Below, piece by piece: positions 1 to 6,874 of a stretch of DNA of 53,519 nucleotides. Position 1 is the first letter of the stretch. Each line of letters opens with the position of its first letter. Position numbers and translations under genes: made by a program. Below the pieces are notes generated by a model. It was not told the DNA's origin. It worked only from the letters and a program-made list of their open reading frames with translations, and did no database searches. Source of the DNA: Arcicella rosea (GTDB lineage Bacteria; Bacteroidota; Bacteroidia; Cytophagales; Spirosomataceae); contig NZ_JACHKT010000036.1 of the NCBI RefSeq assembly GCF_014204325.1, positions 1 to 53,519 on the forward strand, read 5' to 3'.

Positions 1-109
1 AACCCCGAAATTTGCCAGTATTGACACTTTTTCGGGGTTATTTTATTGGTAATATATTGATTATTAAAAGATTACACTCATAAAGGGAAGCCTAATTATA
101 TTTTTATTA

Positions 110-150
110 ATCAAAAAGCCTTGAACGTCTAGCGTTCAAGGCTTTTTGAT
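110..150 (-). terminator. Intrinsic terminator of the small protein gene at 173-463
   Basis: An 18-bp perfect stem (110-127 with 133-150) closes a 5-nt loop. The outer part is A/T-rich on both sides, so it could stop transcription from either direction. It lies just past the stop codon of the minus-strand gene at 173-463. Confidence 0.8.
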
Positions 151-172
151 TTTATGACAGATAGGTTTCTAT

Positions 173-463
173 CTAATTCATAACCATTTTAGGAAAACGA
201 TATGATTGAGAATCATAAACCATCAATTGGTCTATCTCTAATTCAAAGTAGCTATACAATGGTGACCGTTCCAGATATTTGTGAACACTTTCTTTACTTT
301 TAGCATTGACAATTATCCAGCCACGACCTACTTCAGCTGAGATAGCATAAGAATCTATTACTCCTTTTAGAATTAAATCATTAATCACACTTCTATGTTC
401 AGGGATTAATTTCATGAATTCCTGATCTACACTAAAATATACAGTTGTTTGGTATTTGTTCAT
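173..463 (-). CDS. Small muconolactone isomerase-like / YciI-like ferredoxin-fold protein
   Basis: A 96-residue cytoplasmic protein with no signal peptide or membrane segment. The order strand (TTVYFSV) - helix (FMKLIPEHRSVINDLI) - strand - glycine turn (GRGWIIVNA) - helix - strand resembles the dimeric alpha/beta-barrel families around muconolactone delta-isomerase and YciI. The resemblance is in overall pattern; no catalytic residue set identifies a reaction. The frame stays open further upstream, but the ATG at 461-463 begins the recognisable fold, so I chose it. The upstream extension overlaps the terminator of the neighbouring cytochrome gene. It is probably transcribed alone, between its own terminator and that of the upstream gene. 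Function unknown; fold assignment moderate. Confidence 0.7.
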   Translation of the reverse strand: MNKYQTTVYFSVDQEFMKLIPEHRSVINDLILKGVIDSYAISAEVGRGWIIVNAKSKESVHKYLERSPLYSYFELEIDQLMVYDSQSYRFPKMVMN

Positions 464-510
464 ATCAATAAAAATTGTGGTGCTGCTAAAAATTACTAAT
501 ATTGAGCGAA

Positions 511-553
511 CAAAAAAAATACCTTGACAGTTCGTTGGAGATGTCAAGGTATT
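511..553 (-). terminator. Intrinsic terminator of the cytochrome c gene
   Basis: A 12-bp perfect stem (518-529 with 542-553) is followed, on the minus strand, by a run of eight T residues. It lies 20 bp beyond the stop of the cytochrome gene and separates it from the next minus-strand gene. Confidence 0.85.
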
Positions 554-572
554 TTGAAATTGTTAAAAAGTA

Positions 573-914
573 TTAGCTCTTTTTACCTTTTGCTTTTGAT
601 TTTCCAGCTAAAGAATTAATCCATCCTGCAATTTTCAAAGCGTCTTCTTTAGGTACTTTTAAAGCAGCCATCGGAGGATAACCTGGCCAGTTAGAAGGCT
701 TAGGAGCACCGATTAATTCTACGATTTTCTCGTTAGTATATTTCTTTTTTGCAACATCAGTATATGCAGGACCAACAAGTCTAGCATCAACTTTATGACA
801 TGCAGTACAAGCGTACTTCGTTACAAGTGGTTTAATATCCTCTGGAAAATCCTGAGCTTTTGCATTAATTGCTAAACCTGCAAGCAATAGTGCGCTAAAT
901 ATCGTTTTTTTCAT
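573..914 (-). CDS. Small class I c-type cytochrome, exported
   Basis: A 113-residue periplasmic electron carrier. Residues 1-20 form a signal peptide (positive start, hydrophobic core, AKA before Q). The haem-binding CTACH motif is at residues 36-40, with His40 as one axial ligand. The segment GYPPMAAL supplies Met82 as the likely second ligand, as in cytochrome c551-type proteins. The tail is Lys-rich (KSKAKGKKS). Length and arrangement fit single-haem cytochromes that pass electrons between respiratory complexes or to a periplasmic enzyme; the partner cannot be told from context, since the neighbours are unrelated. A strong terminator follows, so it is probably a single-gene transcript. Confidence 0.9.
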   Translation of the reverse strand: MKKTIFSALLLAGLAINAKAQDFPEDIKPLVTKYACTACHKVDARLVGPAYTDVAKKKYTNEKIVELIGAPKPSNWPGYPPMAALKVPKEDALKIAGWINSLAGKSKAKGKKS

Positions 915-1065
915 AATAAAGAAAAGAAAGGGTTACTGGTATATTGATTAAATCTTATTTGTTCGGAAAATTATAATTAGCAATAAGACTTGTTTATGGT
1001 TTAAGTAATTTCACTTATAACGACAAACATAGTCGCTTGTTTTAATACTTGCTGTTAACGATATG

Positions 1066-1896
1066 TTAATGGCTGGCTCTGTAGGCATCTACCGAAGCTC
1101 GTACACTTCCGTGTTTTTGTAATAAATTTTCGGCTTCGTCACGAGTAATCCCTAATTCTTCCATGACCATATTCTCTGCTCTGACAACCAATTTATGATT
1201 ACTCAGTTGCATATCAACCATTCTGTTTCCTCTTACTCTTCCCAATTGAATCATCACAGAGGTTGAAATCATGTTTAGAATTAACTTTTGAGCCGTACCT
1301 GATTTCATACGAGTACTTCCCGTTACGAATTCTGGCCCTGAAATGGCTTCAATTTTAAATTCAGCAGCTTTTGAAATTTCACTATCTTCATTACAAGAAA
1401 TAGAACCTGTCAATAATCCATTTTCACGAGCTTTGTTTAAACCACCAATAACATAAGGTGTTCTTCCAGAAGCTGCTATACCAATTACTGTATCTAGTTC
1501 ATGAATATCATAAGCTTCTAAATCTTTCCAAGCTTGTTCAATATCATCTTCTGCATTTTCAACTGCTTTACGAATAGCACCATCACCTCCAGCAATTAGT
1601 CCAATTACTAAATCAAAAGGTACACCAAAAGTAGGTGGGCATTCTGAGGCATCTACGATTCCTAAACGTCCGCTCGTTCCAGCACCGATATAGAAAAGCC
1701 TTCCTCCTTTTTTCATTCTAGGAACAATCTCTGCAACTAGTTTCTCTATTTGTGGAATAGCTTTTTCTACAGCATAAGGCACTGTTTTGTCCTCATTATT
1801 AATACCTTCTAAAATCTCACGAATAGACATTTCATCAAGGTTGTCATACCGTGAGGTTTCTTCTGTTGTAAGAGCGTCTAAATTAATTTCGGTCAT
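1066..1896 (-). CDS. murQ: N-acetylmuramic acid 6-phosphate etherase
   Basis: This cytoplasmic enzyme cleaves the lactyl ether of N-acetylmuramate 6-phosphate, giving GlcNAc 6-phosphate and D-lactate, in recycling of peptidoglycan sugars. The 276-residue protein is one SIS (sugar isomerase) domain. The phosphosugar loop GAGTSGRLG is at residues 71-79, the family signature DASECPPTFG follows with a conserved Glu at residue 85, and a second SIS motif ASGRTPYVIG is in the middle. It is somewhat shorter than the E. coli enzyme because the C-terminal extension is reduced. No other recycling gene (anmK, murP, nagA) is adjacent, so here it stands alone. Confidence 0.93.
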   Translation of the reverse strand: MTEINLDALTTEETSRYDNLDEMSIREILEGINNEDKTVPYAVEKAIPQIEKLVAEIVPRMKKGGRLFYIGAGTSGRLGIVDASECPPTFGVPFDLVIGLIAGGDGAIRKAVENAEDDIEQAWKDLEAYDIHELDTVIGIAASGRTPYVIGGLNKARENGLLTGSISCNEDSEISKAAEFKIEAISGPEFVTGSTRMKSGTAQKLILNMISTSVMIQLGRVRGNRMVDMQLSNHKLVVRAENMVMEELGITRDEAENLLQKHGSVRASVDAYRASH

Positions 1897-2104
1897 GATG
1901 ATTATAATTCAATTCTTTCAGAAAGGGCAAAAATCAACACTTATACCTCTCTTTAATCTTTGTATTAAGATATTTTATTACGTAGCAACGCTTCTATCTT
2001 TTTGCAAATATAACAATTTGCCTTTTTAATTAAGCACAGTATTGTCTTGACTATAATGGTTTTGCCATAAAAACAAAAGACCTCTGCAATATTTTACTGA
2101 ATCC

Positions 2105-3460
2105 TTATGATTCTGCATAATACTTAAAAAATAAAGGTATCGTTTCTATTCCTTTATAAAAGTTAAATAAACCATAATGTTCGTTAGGCGAGTGAATAGC
2201 GTCTGAATCTAAACCAAATCCCATTAATACAGTTTTTAAACCTAATTCTTTTTCAAATAAAGCCACAATTGGAATACTTCCACCACCACGAGTAGGTACT
2301 GGTTTTTTACCAAAACTTTCTTCCATTGCCTTTTCAGCCGCTCTGTATTCTTTAGAATCAGTTGGGGTAACATAAGGTTCTCCACCATGGTGTGGACGAA
2401 CAGTTACTGTTACTCCTGCTGGTGCAATTGACTGAAAATGCTTTGTAAACAATTCTGTAATTTTATCTGATTGCTGATTAGGCACCAATCTCATTGAAAT
2501 TTTTGCAGAAGCTTTTGAAGGCAATACCGTTTTTGCACCTTCTCCGATATAACCTCCCCAAATACCATTTACATCCAAAGTCGGGCGAATAGATGCTCTT
2601 TCCAAAGTTGAATAACCAGCTTCTCCTCTTACATCATCAATGGATAAATCTTTTTTATAAGCTTCTAAATCAAATGGCGTTTGTGCCATTGCTTCACGCT
2701 GAGCAGGCGTTAATTCAACCACATCATCATAAAAAGTAGGAATGGTAATATGGTTATTTTCATCATGTAAAGAAGCAATCATTTTACTCAACACATTGAT
2801 TGGATTTGCTACTGCTCCACCATACACACCCGAGTGTAAATCTCTATTTGAACCTGTTACTTCTACTTCTAAATAGCTCAACCCTCTTAAACCAACATCA
2901 ATTGAAGGAATATCATTAGCAATAATTGCTGTATCAGAAATCAAAATAACATCAGCAGTTAATCTTTGTTTATTGGCTTTTACAAAAGTACCCAAGTTAT
3001 CAGACCCAACTTCTTCTTCTCCTTCAATCATGAACTTTACATTACATGGTAAAGCATTTGTAGCCATCATTGTTTCAAAAGCTTTGATGTGCATATATAC
3101 TTGTCCTTTGTCATCGCAAGCTCCACGAGCATAAATTTTTTCGTCTTTTACAACTGGCTCAAATGGTGGAGAATCCCAAAGATTTAATGGATCAGCAGGT
3201 TGTACATCGTAATGTCCATACACCAAAACCGTTGGTAAAGATTCATCTATGATTTTTTGTCCAAATACAATTGGATAACCAGCCGTTTCACAGATTTCTA
3301 CGAAATCTGCACCAGCAGATTGAATTTTTTCAGCAATAAATTCGGCGGCTTCTCTGACATCATCTTTGTATTTGCTATCAGCACTTATCGATGGAATTCT
3401 TAATAAATCAAGTAATTCAGCTAAAAAACGCTCTTTATTTGCTTCAATATAGTTTTTCAT
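2105..3460 (-). CDS. M20-family dipeptidase / metallopeptidase
   Basis: A 451-residue cytoplasmic peptidase of the M20 (carnosinase/PepV-like) family, which cleaves dipeptides or short peptides with two zinc ions. Visible metal-site motifs are VLVYGHYDVQPA (His, then Asp), GACDDKGQ (bridging Asp), EGEEEVGS (catalytic Glu pair) and, near the end, SPNEHYG (final His). The lid/dimerisation domain lies between the two halves, roughly residues 190-310. I start at the ATG at 3458-3460, where the conserved MKNYIEANKERF begins; the reading frame extends upstream without family similarity. A short gap separates it from plsY, whose terminator at 3528-3557 isolates it. Substrate not predictable. Confidence 0.9.
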   Translation of the reverse strand: MKNYIEANKERFLAELLDLLRIPSISADSKYKDDVREAAEFIAEKIQSAGADFVEICETAGYPIVFGQKIIDESLPTVLVYGHYDVQPADPLNLWDSPPFEPVVKDEKIYARGACDDKGQVYMHIKAFETMMATNALPCNVKFMIEGEEEVGSDNLGTFVKANKQRLTADVILISDTAIIANDIPSIDVGLRGLSYLEVEVTGSNRDLHSGVYGGAVANPINVLSKMIASLHDENNHITIPTFYDDVVELTPAQREAMAQTPFDLEAYKKDLSIDDVRGEAGYSTLERASIRPTLDVNGIWGGYIGEGAKTVLPSKASAKISMRLVPNQQSDKITELFTKHFQSIAPAGVTVTVRPHHGGEPYVTPTDSKEYRAAEKAMEESFGKKPVPTRGGGSIPIVALFEKELGLKTVLMGFGLDSDAIHSPNEHYGLFNFYKGIETIPLFFKYYAES

Positions 3461-3520
3461 GTTGTTGTGATTGTGTAATGATGAGCCTTTATTTTGTATT
3501 TGATGCTCCAATATTCAGTC

Positions 3521-3557
3521 AAAAAAATACCTTCCGTCAATTTTCTGACAGAAGGTA
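3521..3557 (-). terminator. Intrinsic terminator of plsY
   Basis: A 12-bp stem with one G-U type mismatch (3528-3539 with 3546-3557) is followed on the minus strand by a seven-T run. It lies just past the plsY stop codon. Confidence 0.85.
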
Positions 3558-3580
3558 CAAATATAATATCTTCTAACGAT

Positions 3581-4231
3581 TTAAACGGATTCTTTCTTCG
3601 GACGAAGGTAAATTCTATTTTCTTGCCCTTTGAACAATCTCACTACATTTTTACGATGCGTAATCAGGATAAGTAAAAATAAAATAAAACCGAAGACGAT
3701 TACTAAATCGTTTTCTTTTCCAAATGTTTTTAATAAAAGTAAAATAGGAAACGACAACGAAGCGATGATAGCACCTAATGAAACATAATGAAATGAAATA
3801 AATACTAAAAAGAAAATCACCATGCAAACTAAAGCTGCTTCTGGATGCACTGACATCACCATTCCTAATAAAGTTGCTACTCCTTTGCCACCTTTAAAAT
3901 TAGAAAATACTGGAAAGATATGACCTAAAACCGCTGCAAAACCAAAAAGTAGTTTAAGATTTTGGCACTCAGACCATTCAATAAGATGCCCGTAATAAAT
4001 CATTAAAGCTAAAGATGTTGCAATCCAGCCTTTGATGGCATCAATTAATAATACGATTGTCCCTGCTCTTTTTCCTAGTACTCTAAAAGTATTGGTAGCA
4101 CCTGCATTCCCACTTCCATGTTTACGAATATCAAAACCAAAATAAGCTTCACCATACCAAATTGCCGTTGGAATTGAACCAAGTAAATATGCAGCAATTG
4201 TGCAAGAAATTATAAGTACTAAAATTGACAT
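3581..4231 (-). CDS. plsY: Glycerol-3-phosphate acyltransferase PlsY
   Basis: An inner-membrane enzyme that transfers an acyl group from acyl phosphate to glycerol 3-phosphate, the first step of phospholipid synthesis. The 216-residue protein has the three PlsY signature motifs: YLLGSIPTA in the first loop, GSGNAGATNTFR in the second and GGKGVATLLG in the third. Five or more hydrophobic segments are visible. The start is the ATG at 4229-4231, giving the usual N-terminus of a transmembrane helix ending in LLGSIP; the upstream in-frame extension is not family-like. No plsX is near. It is flanked by terminators and probably monocistronic. Confidence 0.93.
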   Translation of the reverse strand: MSILVLIISCTIAAYLLGSIPTAIWYGEAYFGFDIRKHGSGNAGATNTFRVLGKRAGTIVLLIDAIKGWIATSLALMIYYGHLIEWSECQNLKLLFGFAAVLGHIFPVFSNFKGGKGVATLLGMVMSVHPEAALVCMVIFFLVFISFHYVSLGAIIASLSFPILLLLKTFGKENDLVIVFGFILFLLILITHRKNVVRLFKGQENRIYLRPKKESV

Positions 4232-4447
4232 TGATTGAAAATTAATTAATGTTAGGCAAACAGTGCTATATTTTTTTTCTCTAAAACAAATATAAATCAA
4301 AAATTATTAAAACACGAAAGCCTCCAAAAGTTCTTCAAATTGTACAAATTGGCTCTTTTAAATGTTTTATTTTTGAAAAACTGTTAAGATTATTGTGTTC
4401 TTCAAGGTCTTTCATGAATTAGCTATAGCACAGTTTAGTCATTTATA

Positions 4448-4492
4448 AAAAAGCATAAAGCCTTGGTACATTGAAGTTACCAAGGCTTTATG
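4448..4492 (-). terminator. Intrinsic terminator of the LytS/LytTR operon
   Basis: A 15-bp perfect stem (4454-4468 with 4478-4492) and a 9-nt loop, with a T-run on the minus strand after the second arm. It follows the response regulator stop codon by 24 bp. Confidence 0.9.
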
Positions 4493-4515
4493 ATAATAAA
4501 ATATCTATTTATTAA

Positions 4516-5307
4516 TTATTTGTCTCCACCAATTTTTCTATAAACCAAGGTAGCACTATCTTTTTCTTTATAGTAAATACTTCCTTCAATCGCTTTCGTA
4601 AATTCATCTGCATAAGTATCTCCAACAGGAATTCTCACTACTTTATCAAGGATTACTTCGTCGCCTTCAATACCTGTGATTTTTTCCGTTGAGATGATAT
4701 AAGAACGGTGAATTCTCATAAAACGGTCTGGCGGTAAACGTTTTTCTAAATCCGAAAGCGTTAGATTGGTCGTAATACGTTCTTCTTTCGTATAAATAGA
4801 AGCATAGCTTTTTTGAGCTTCCATATATACAACATCCTTGTAGAGTACTTTATGAAATTTACCTTTTACATCTACTTTTACAAAAATAAACTCTTCTCTT
4901 TTTACAGGAGGCTCTGGAGCAGACTCAACTGATTTAGTTGGGTCATCAACCAAAGTCATACTGAAAGGCATTTTATTGACAGCCTTCAAGAATCTTTGAT
5001 ATGAAAATGGTTTAACCAGATAATCTAATACACCATATTCAAAGCTTTTCAAAGCATATTCCTGATAGCCAGTCGTCATCACGAATTTTACTTTATTTTC
5101 AAATAGACTGACCAAATTCAAGCCATTCATTCTTGGCATTTGAATATCTGCAAATACCAAATCAACCTCCCTAGATTGAATAATACCAACAGCTTCCATA
5201 GGGTTGGTTGTCGCAGCCACTAAATTAAGGAACGGGGTATCATTAATATAATCTACCACAAGATCTAATGCAGATTGTTCATCATCTACTACAACACAAT
5301 TAATCAT
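4516..5307 (-). CDS. LytTR-family response regulator
   Basis: A 263-residue transcription regulator. Residues 1-120 are a receiver domain with the acidic pair Asp8-Asp9, phospho-acceptor Asp54 (motif ADIQMPRMNG), the conserved Thr in MTTGYQEYA and Lys in LVKPF. A flexible linker near 120-137 (SAPEPPVKREE) leads to a LytTR DNA-binding domain (about 140-240: YMEAQKSYASIYT, RIHRSYIIS). The C-terminal 25 residues are an uncommon extension. Its start overlaps the end of the histidine kinase gene by 4 bp, so the two are translationally coupled and form a pair. Targets are unknown; the divergent small peptide gene at 6651 is the nearest candidate. Confidence 0.93.
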   Translation of the reverse strand: MINCVVVDDEQSALDLVVDYINDTPFLNLVAATTNPMEAVGIIQSREVDLVFADIQMPRMNGLNLVSLFENKVKFVMTTGYQEYALKSFEYGVLDYLVKPFSYQRFLKAVNKMPFSMTLVDDPTKSVESAPEPPVKREEFIFVKVDVKGKFHKVLYKDVVYMEAQKSYASIYTKEERITTNLTLSDLEKRLPPDRFMRIHRSYIISTEKITGIEGDEVILDKVVRIPVGDTYADEFTKAIEGSIYYKEKDSATLVYRKIGGDK

Positions 5308-6416
5308 TTCTTCAGAAGGTTAAAATTTACTGTAAATACTACTGTATAGTCCTCTTCGCTTTCTATTATTTCTAAACTATGCGCTTCGGCCGGATATGTT
5401 GTTAAAAGTCTTTTTTTAATATTTTTTATTCCTATTCCAGTCTGTCCAGCATCCGCAATGGCATTAGGATATGGATTTTTCTTGTTTGTCGCCGTAAATA
5501 CAAATACTTCATCCATTAAAGTTGCTCTGATTCTAAAGGCAATGTCTGGCTCATCAAAAAAACCGTGTTTGATACCATTTTCTACAATCGTAATCAAGAC
5601 CATCGGAACGATTCTGTGGTAAGAGAAATCGCCATCTTCTTCAAAGTCGATATAAACTTTATAATGAAATCTTTGTAAATGTAATTCAATATATTGTTTT
5701 ACAAAATCTAATTCACCCCCTAAATCTACTTCATCTTCTTGCGACTTTGTACTAGTTGCATAACGTAACATTTCAGCAAAAGCTAGAACAATATCTCCAG
5801 CCTCACGAGAAGCCTTTCTTACCCTTTCAAAAATCATATTAAGGGTATTGTACATAAAGTGCGGATTAATTTGGGCTCTTAAAAAAGCCATTTCCGCCAA
5901 AGCTTTTTCTTTCGCTAAGATAGCTATTTCCAATTCTTGTTTAGCAATTTTCGCCTCCTTTTCTGCAATGGCAATTTTTTGTTCAGCAATTTCTCTATCT
6001 CTGGCTGCTATTTCAATTTGTTGATTAATTGATTTTTGTGCGAAATAATAGCCTAGTGCGTAAATAGTAAAAATCTGACAGCCCCAAAAATGTCGAATTA
6101 CTTCCAATACATCAAATGCAACGCTTGGATAATCAGGAAAAAGTAGAGTTATTATATAAAGGTTAACAATTGTAATTATTGAACTATTTATTACACATAA
6201 AAAGGTTGTTGCAGTATATCTTTTTGTTTTTAAAAATTTCGGAAAAATAAATAATGAGCAATTATAGAAAATAATTATCCAACAAGAACAATTTATTAAG
6301 ATTATTAACCCAGTAGCCAATTCATACTTTTCTCTGTATGCAATTACATAACTCAACTGATAATAAATCACATATAAAACCCAAACAACTATGTGTATTT
6401 TTTTTCTCCCATTCAT
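5304..6416 (-). CDS. LytS/YehU-type sensor histidine kinase
   Basis: A 370-residue membrane sensor kinase partnered with the downstream LytTR regulator. Four hydrophobic helices fill residues 7-125 with little extracytoplasmic sequence, so the signal is probably membrane-embedded or a small molecule or peptide. Residues 130-178 are a strongly charged Ile/Ala/Glu/Lys heptad repeat, a signalling coiled coil. The His_kinase motif INPHFMYNTLN follows, with phospho-acceptor His186, then a HATPase domain with the N-box VENGIKHG (Asn280) and the glycine motif GQTGIGIKNI. It overlaps the regulator by 4 bp. The gene is divergent from the peptide gene at 6651, with a 234-bp gap that must hold both promoters. 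Confidence 0.93.
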   Translation of the reverse strand: MNGRKKIHIVVWVLYVIYYQLSYVIAYREKYELATGLIILINCSCWIIIFYNCSLFIFPKFLKTKRYTATTFLCVINSSIITIVNLYIITLLFPDYPSVAFDVLEVIRHFWGCQIFTIYALGYYFAQKSINQQIEIAARDREIAEQKIAIAEKEAKIAKQELEIAILAKEKALAEMAFLRAQINPHFMYNTLNMIFERVRKASREAGDIVLAFAEMLRYATSTKSQEDEVDLGGELDFVKQYIELHLQRFHYKVYIDFEEDGDFSYHRIVPMVLITIVENGIKHGFFDEPDIAFRIRATLMDEVFVFTATNKKNPYPNAIADAGQTGIGIKNIKKRLLTTYPAEAHSLEIIESEEDYTVVFTVNFNLLKK

Positions 6417-6650
6417 TTTATAAAATTTTAAAAATTATGAACCCGAATATCCTTTACTTTTCATCAAATACATTAAAACTTATCAACTTATTATTTATTA
6501 TTCAAATCTATAATATTACTATTTAGACTGAGAATAGTTTGGTTAAGACCGACCACCTCTAACAAGATATTTTTTTGTGCAATTTTGAACCATCAAACAA
6601 CTCAAAACAGAGTTGATTTCTAATCAAAGACATTTTAAACATTTCACAAA
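6417..6650. other. Intergenic region between the divergent histidine kinase and peptide genes
   Basis: An AT-rich gap with no open frame of note. It must hold the promoters for both directions. No clear TTTG / TAnnTTTG pair or inverted repeat stands out; a TAGTTTG near 6535 is a poor match. No LytTR operator could be assigned by eye. Confidence 0.4.
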
Positions 6651-6776
6651 ATGAAAAACAGTAAATTAAATATCTCGAAAAAAACAGTTTCAAGTTTATC
6701 TTTAAAGGCTCATGCTCCTAAAAGTGGTAAAACAAATTTAGTTACAGCTGATACGATGGTTACATTTATAATATAA
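6651..6776 (+). CDS. Putative leader-type precursor peptide (41 aa, RiPP-like)
   Basis: A 41-residue peptide read from the ATG at 6651 to TAA at 6776. Its start, KLNISKKTVSSLSLK, matches by eye the leader pattern K-L-x-[IL]-x-K-K-T-[IV]-x-x-L seen in Bacteroidota ribosomally made peptide precursors, often labelled class I lanthipeptide leaders. The remaining part (from about residue 20) is rich in Thr, Ser, Lys and hydrophobic residues and ends in VTFII. It has no Cys, so lanthionine rings are impossible. No modification enzyme, C39 transporter or LanBC gene is adjacent. It is divergent from the LytS/LytTR operon and convergent with the DUF5686 gene. It may be a signalling peptide, an orphan precursor, or chance; the leader match makes chance less likely. 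Confidence 0.5.
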   Translation: MKNSKLNISKKTVSSLSLKAHAPKSGKTNLVTADTMVTFII

Positions 6777-6808
6777 TTATACAACCCATTATAGTTACTT
6801 ACTAACAA

Positions 6809-6857
6809 AAAATCCCACCTCACAGCTATGTATTCTGTAAAGTAGGAGCTTTTTGTA
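6809..6857 (+). terminator. Weak terminator-like structure after the peptide gene
   Basis: An A5 run (6809-6813) pairs with a T5 run (6851-6855), with interrupted pairing inside (ACAG with CTGT closing the centre). The GC-poor, broken stem makes this a weak call; it may serve the peptide gene, the converging DUF5686 gene, or both. Confidence 0.3.
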
Positions 6858-6874
6858 AAACTAGTAAGTTTGTC

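Noticed and set aside
6651-6776. Lanthipeptide precursor in the strict sense
   Set aside because: The peptide has no Cys, so lanthionine rings cannot form, and no LanB/LanC/LanM gene is adjacent. Only the leader resemblance is kept.
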